Assembly: GCA_025925615.1 (NCBI GenBank)
Contig: JAICLN010000176.1
Location: forward strand, 1 to 8,659
Direction of reading: 5' to 3'
Length of the DNA: 8,659 nt
Source of the DNA: Actinomycetospora sp.
GTDB taxonomy: Bacteria > Actinomycetota > Actinomycetes > Mycobacteriales > Pseudonocardiaceae
The notes under the pieces are model-generated. The model ran no database searches and was not told the DNA's origin. It worked only from the letters and a program-made list of their open reading frames with translations. Positions 6,045 through 8,659 of the stretch are shown in pieces. Both the position numbers and the translations under genes were made by a program. The first letter of the stretch is position 1. Each line of letters starts with the position of its first letter.

Positions 6045-7193
6045 TCAGGGCGCCAGGGAGCGGCCGAGCCGCTGCCGGGCGATGACGAGCTTCATGATCT
6101 GGGCGGTGCCGTCGCCGATCTGCAGGCCGAGCACGTCGCGCAGGCGCTGCTCGTGGGGCAGATCGGTGCGGTAGCCGTACTGCCCGTGGAGCAGCAGGCA
6201 CTGGGTGATGACGTCGTAGGCGGTCTTCGGCGCCCACCACTTGGCCATGGCGGCCTGGGACGTGTGGGGCAGACCGGCGTCCTTGAGCCACAGGGTCTGC
6301 AGGCACAGCAGCCGGGCCGCGGCGAGCAGGGTCTCCGCCTCGGCGAGCGGGAAGGCGACGCCCTGGTTGGTCGACAACGGCCGGTCGAACGAGGTGCGTT
6401 CGCCGACGTAGGACCACGTCTCGTCGAGGCTCTGGGCCGCCGCGCCCACGCACTGCAGGCCGATGAGGGCCCGGCTGAAGTCGAAGCCCGTCATGACCTG
6501 GCCGAAGCCGCGCCCCTGCTCGCCGAGGAGGTTCTCGGTCGGGATGCGGACCCCGTCCAGGTGCGCCGCGCCCCGTCCGACGGCGGTGGTCCCCATGTCG
6601 GGGTAGGGCTCGCGGGTGACCCCGGCGGCGTCGAGCGGGACGAGGAAGGCGCTGATGTCCTTCCCGCGCTGGTCGGACGGCCCGGTGCGCGCGAACACCA
6701 CCACGGCCGCCGCGTCGTGGGCGAACGAGAGCGACTTGACGCCGTCGAGCACCCAGTCGTCGCCGTCGCGCCGCGCGGTCAGCCTCGGCACCCCGGCGTC
6801 GGACCCCGCGTGCGGCTCGGTCAGGCCGATGCCGACGATCTCCTCTCCGCGGCAGATGCGCGGCACCCAGGTCCGCGCCAGCTCCGGCGTCGCGTTCCCC
6901 GCGAGGATCTGTCCGACGAGGGAGCCGACGACCTGCAGGTAGGCGACGTTGATGTCGCCGCGCCCGATCTCCTCGGTGACGACCCCCGCCGTCACGCGGT
7001 CGGCGCCCGCCCCACCCAGCTCGACCGGCAGCTCGGGCGCGATGAGCCCCAGCGCTCCGATCTCGCGCCGCAGCTCCGGCTCGATCCGCCCGGCCCGCTC
7101 CCGCTCCCGGTAGCCGGGCAGGAGCTGGGACTCGGCGATCGTGCGGGCACGGTCCCGCGCCGAGCGCTGCTCCTCGGTGAGCTCGAAGTCCAT
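6045..7193 (-). CDS. aliB: Acyl-CoA dehydrogenase, AliB-like (cyclohexanecarboxyl-CoA dehydrogenase)
   Basis: First gene of the operon: a 382-residue FAD-dependent acyl-CoA dehydrogenase that should introduce the alpha,beta double bond in an acyl-CoA, passing electrons to electron-transfer flavoprotein. Domains: N-terminal helical domain from MDFELTEEQR, middle beta domain with the signature LTEPHAGSDAG (124-134), C-terminal helical domain from about 230 with FPLAEAETLLAAARLLC (281-297), HGQYGYRTDLPHEQRLRD (336-353) and IGDGTAQIMKLVIAR (359-373). The residue before the GT of the last motif, usually the catalytic Glu, is D361. GLQCVGAAAQSLDETW and LPHTSQAAMAKWWAPK resemble AliB-type enzymes as I recall them; together with the BadH-like neighbour this suggests an alicyclic acyl-CoA. 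The start at 7193 is fixed by AGGAGG (7201-7206), 7 bases upstream; the long open frame upstream is antisense to tetR and is not part of the gene. The subfamily call is moderate, the family call certain. Confidence 0.9.
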   Translation of the reverse strand: MDFELTEEQRSARDRARTIAESQLLPGYRERERAGRIEPELRREIGALGLIAPELPVELGGAGADRVTAGVVTEEIGRGDINVAYLQVVGSLVGQILAGNATPELARTWVPRICRGEEIVGIGLTEPHAGSDAGVPRLTARRDGDDWVLDGVKSLSFAHDAAAVVVFARTGPSDQRGKDISAFLVPLDAAGVTREPYPDMGTTAVGRGAAHLDGVRIPTENLLGEQGRGFGQVMTGFDFSRALIGLQCVGAAAQSLDETWSYVGERTSFDRPLSTNQGVAFPLAEAETLLAAARLLCLQTLWLKDAGLPHTSQAAMAKWWAPKTAYDVITQCLLLHGQYGYRTDLPHEQRLRDVLGLQIGDGTAQIMKLVIARQRLGRSLAP

Positions 7194-7231
7194 CCCGACA
7201 CCTCCTGGCGACCTCTCGAGGGAAGCAAGGT

Positions 7232-7247
7232 TTGACCCCAGAGTCAA
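7232..7247. promoter_or_regulatory. Operator copy 1, palindrome TTGAC-N6-GTCAA
   Basis: A perfect 5-bp inverted repeat, TTGACCCCAGAGTCAA, in the tetR/operon divergent region. Its size and symmetry fit a TetR-dimer site. It lies 39 bases upstream of the acyl-CoA dehydrogenase start codon, between the likely promoter and that gene. Binding by the adjacent regulator is inferred. Confidence 0.6.
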
Positions 7248-7263
7248 TAGCATTGGTCGAAGT

Positions 7264-7279
7264 TTGACGGTATGGTCAG
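7264..7279. promoter_or_regulatory. Operator copy 2, palindrome TTGAC-N6-GTCAG
   Basis: TTGACGGTATGGTCAG repeats copy 1 with the same half-sites and 6-base spacer; one outer pair is mismatched. Its centre is 32 bp from that of copy 1, about three helical turns, placing both on the same DNA face. It covers the candidate tetR -10 element and the ATG at 7272, which fits autorepression. Confidence 0.6.
7271..7276 (+). promoter_or_regulatory. Possible tetR -10 element, leaderless start
   Basis: TATGGT fits TANNNT and ends 7 bases before GTG at 7284, the geometry of a leaderless actinobacterial gene. On the other strand TACCGT (7272-7267) also fits TANNNT and could serve the operon, so both -10 candidates fall inside operator copy 2. 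No good -35 hexamer is seen for either direction. Confidence 0.35.
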
Positions 7280-7283
7280 AGAC

Positions 7284-7868
7284 GTGAACCGGGTCCAGCG
7301 CAAGCGCGACGAGCGGGTGCGGCGGATCGTCGCGACCGCCGCCGAGCTGTTCGGCGAGCGCGGGTACGACGGGACGGCCCTCGAGGATGTCGCCGAGCGC
7401 CTCGACGTCACCAAGGGCTCGCTGTACTACTACTTCGCCGGCAAGGACGAGCTGGCGGCCGCGGCCATCGAGACCCTGGGCAGCGACTGGACGGCCCGGC
7501 TCGAGGAGATGCCCGCCACGGGCCCGTCCGCCGAGCGGCTGCGCGCCCTGTTGCGCGAGCACATCGCGATCGCCGTGCGCGAGTACCCGGCGGCGCTGCG
7601 CCTCTTCCTCGTCCCGGACTCCTGGCCCGACGCGCTCCGGGCCCGCATCCGGGAGCTCCGCGCCCGCCACGACCTGGTGTTCCGGCGGGTGATCCGGGAG
7701 GGGGTCGCGGCCGGGGAGCTCGCCGTCGTGGACGAGGACGCGACGCTGCAGGCGCTGCACGCGGCGATGAGCCAGGCACCGCTGTGGTGCTCCCACCTCG
7801 CGGGGGACGCGCAGGACCGGGCGATGGACGACCTCGCGGACACCCTGATGAAGCTCGTTCGCGCGTAG
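7284..7868 (+). CDS. TetR-family transcriptional regulator of the operon
   Basis: A TetR-type repressor of 194 residues from GTG 7284 (198 from ATG 7272). The N-terminal DNA-binding domain reads RRIVATAAELFGERGYDGTA, then LEDVAERLDVTKGSLYYYF as the helix-turn-helix, then GKDELAAAAIE; the ligand-binding helical domain follows and has W, H and M residues near LHAAMSQAPLWCSHL. Architecture resembles the acyl-CoA-responsive TetR repressors of actinomycete sterol and fatty-acid catabolism (KstR/KstR2 style), so a CoA thioester ligand is likely but inferred. It is divergent from the catabolic operon, with the palindromes between them, the usual layout for a local repressor. Neither start has a good Shine-Dalgarno sequence. 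I prefer 7284 because a -10-like TATGGT precedes it at leaderless spacing and because operator copy 2 would otherwise overlap the coding sequence. Confidence 0.92.
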   Translation: MNRVQRKRDERVRRIVATAAELFGERGYDGTALEDVAERLDVTKGSLYYYFAGKDELAAAAIETLGSDWTARLEEMPATGPSAERLRALLREHIAIAVREYPAALRLFLVPDSWPDALRARIRELRARHDLVFRRVIREGVAAGELAVVDEDATLQALHAAMSQAPLWCSHLAGDAQDRAMDDLADTLMKLVRA

Positions 7869-7880
7869 CGCACGCACGAG
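7854..7880. terminator. Hairpin around the tetR stop, possible bidirectional terminator
   Basis: Twelve-base arms (7854-7865 and 7869-7880) pair at 10 of 12 positions around a 3-base loop that is the TAG stop of tetR. Read on the minus strand, one mismatch becomes a G-U pair, and the hairpin begins 9 bases after the rel stop codon. There is no T-tract on either side, which is common for actinobacterial terminators. It could end both convergent transcripts. Confidence 0.4.
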
Positions 7881-7889
7881 AGCGTCAGC

Positions 7890-8659
7890 TCAACTCGCCG
7901 ACGTCACCCGGTACACGTCGTAGACGCCCTCGACGTTGCGGACCACGCGAAGCACGTGCCCGAGGTGCTTGGGGTCGCCCATCTCGAAGCTGAACCGGCT
8001 CACCGCGACGCGGTCCCGCGACGTCGTCACCGACGCGGAGAGGATGTTGACCTTCTCGTCGGCGAGCGCCTTGGTGATGTCGGAGAGCAGGCGGTGCCGG
8101 TCGAGGGCCTCGACCTGGATCGCCACGAGGAACACCGCCGTCGACGACGACGCCCAGCTCACGTCGACGAGGCGCTCCGGCTCCGAGCGCAGGTCGTCGG
8201 CGTTCGTGCAGTCGGTCCGGTGCACCGAGACGCCGCCACCGCGGGTGACGAAGCCGAGGATCTCGTCACCGGGCACCGGGGTGCAGCAGCGGGCGAGCTT
8301 GATCCAGAGCTCGGCGGAGTCGTCCCCGCCGCCGTCGACACCGTTGATCACCACGCCGACGTCGCCGGTGCCGCGGCGGCGCTGGACCGTCGACGGGGTC
8401 GCGCGGTCGGCGAGCTCGTCCTCGTTCTGCTCGACGCCGCCGAGCAGGGCGACCAGGCGCTGCACCACGTGGCGGGCGGAGACGTGGTGCTCCCCCACCG
8501 CCGCGTAGAGGGCCGAGACGTCCATGTAGTGCAGCTCGCGGGCCAGCGCGCCCATCGAGTCGGCCGAGACCAGGCGCTGCAGCGGCAGCCCGGTGCGGCG
8601 CGCCTCGCGGGTGATGGCCTCCTTGCCGCCCTCGATCGCCTCCTCGCGGCGCTCCTTCG
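7890..8659 (-). CDS. rel: Bifunctional (p)ppGpp synthetase/hydrolase Rel, C-terminal part only
   Basis: The last 255 residues of a RelA/SpoT homologue, the enzyme that makes and degrades the stringent-response alarmones (p)ppGpp; the hydrolase, synthetase and TGS domains lie beyond the window. The visible frame opens with [20 protein letters not shown], continues through the helical region ([27 protein letters not shown]), then the conserved-cysteine/zinc-finger region [19 protein letters not shown] with [11 protein letters not shown], and ends in an ACT domain of about 80 residues ([36 protein letters not shown]). These C-terminal domains sense the ribosome and regulate the catalytic half. 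The gene reads to its own TGA at 7890 without damage. In many actinobacteria rel follows secD, secF and apt; those genes are outside this window, and the catabolic cluster lies on its downstream side. Confidence 0.97.
   Translation of the reverse strand, partial: KERREEAIEGGKEAITREARRTGLPLQRLVSADSMGALARELHYMDVSALYAAVGEHHVSARHVVQRLVALLGGVEQNEDELADRATPSTVQRRRGTGDVGVVINGVDGGGDDSAELWIKLARCCTPVPGDEILGFVTRGGGVSVHRTDCTNADDLRSEPERLVDVSWASSSTAVFLVAIQVEALDRHRLLSDITKALADEKVNILSASVTTSRDRVAVSRFSFEMGDPKHLGHVLRVVRNVEGVYDVYRVTSAS

Noticed and set aside
7232..7260. TTGACC at 7232 as a -35 box for tetR
   Set aside because: No -10-like hexamer lies 16-19 bases downstream; the TTGAC is better explained as an operator half-site.
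7194..7877. Extension of the acyl-CoA dehydrogenase to 610 residues
   Set aside because: The extension is antisense to tetR and crosses the operator region; MDFELTEEQR at 7193 with AGGAGG is the typical start.
1..8659. CRISPR arrays, tRNA or rRNA genes, insertion sequences, phage genes or defence systems
   Set aside because: I found no regularly spaced repeats, cloverleaf-like sequences, transposase or integrase motifs, or recognisable defence proteins on either strand.

Overview
The window is very GC-rich, with G or C at most third codon positions and several GTG starts. It is flanked by an actinobacterial-type pyruvate kinase (N-terminal motif KIVCTLGPS, MDVARLNFS) and the C-terminal part of an actinobacterial Rel (p)ppGpp synthetase/hydrolase. 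A high-GC actinomycete, perhaps Pseudonocardiales, is the best reading; the order is an inference from protein style only.

Layout. (1) 1-1247, minus: pyruvate kinase, cut by the window edge at its C-terminus. (2) 1248-1411: divergent intergenic region with a possible leaderless pyk promoter and a set of CCGGAC/GTCCGG inverted repeats. (3) 1412-2569, plus: AI-2E/PerM-family membrane protein, whose stop codon shares a CTAG with the stop of the convergent crotonase gene. (4) 2566-7193, minus: a compact catabolic operon, in transcription order acyl-CoA dehydrogenase (AliB-like), short-chain dehydrogenase (BadH-like), a broken remnant of a second acyl-CoA dehydrogenase (glutaryl-CoA dehydrogenase-like), an AMP-forming acyl-CoA ligase and a crotonase-fold protein. 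(5) 7194-7283: control region with two copies of a TTGAC-N6-GTCAR palindrome whose centres are 32 bp apart. (6) 7284-7868, plus: TetR-family regulator. (7) 7890-8659, minus: 3' part of rel, convergent with tetR, with a hairpin around the tetR stop codon.

How the genes may work together. The ligase would activate a carboxylic acid to its CoA thioester, the acyl-CoA dehydrogenase would introduce the alpha,beta double bond, and the BadH-like enzyme would oxidise a beta-hydroxyacyl-CoA to the beta-ketoacyl-CoA. This resembles the cyclohexanecarboxylate part of the benzoate/alicyclic acid pathway (AliA, AliB, BadK, BadH, BadI). Only one crotonase is present. It lacks both glutamates of classical enoyl-CoA hydratases and instead carries a His/Asp pair spaced as I recall for the C-C bond hydrolase 6-oxocamphor hydrolase, so whether it hydrates or opens a ring is open. 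The TetR protein probably represses the operon and itself through the paired palindromes, relieved by a CoA thioester intermediate (inference).

The most unusual points are the internally deleted dehydrogenase remnant inside the operon, the atypical crotonase active site, the phase-matched operators over the divergent promoters, and the replacement of the conserved NFSHG histidine by proline in pyruvate kinase.
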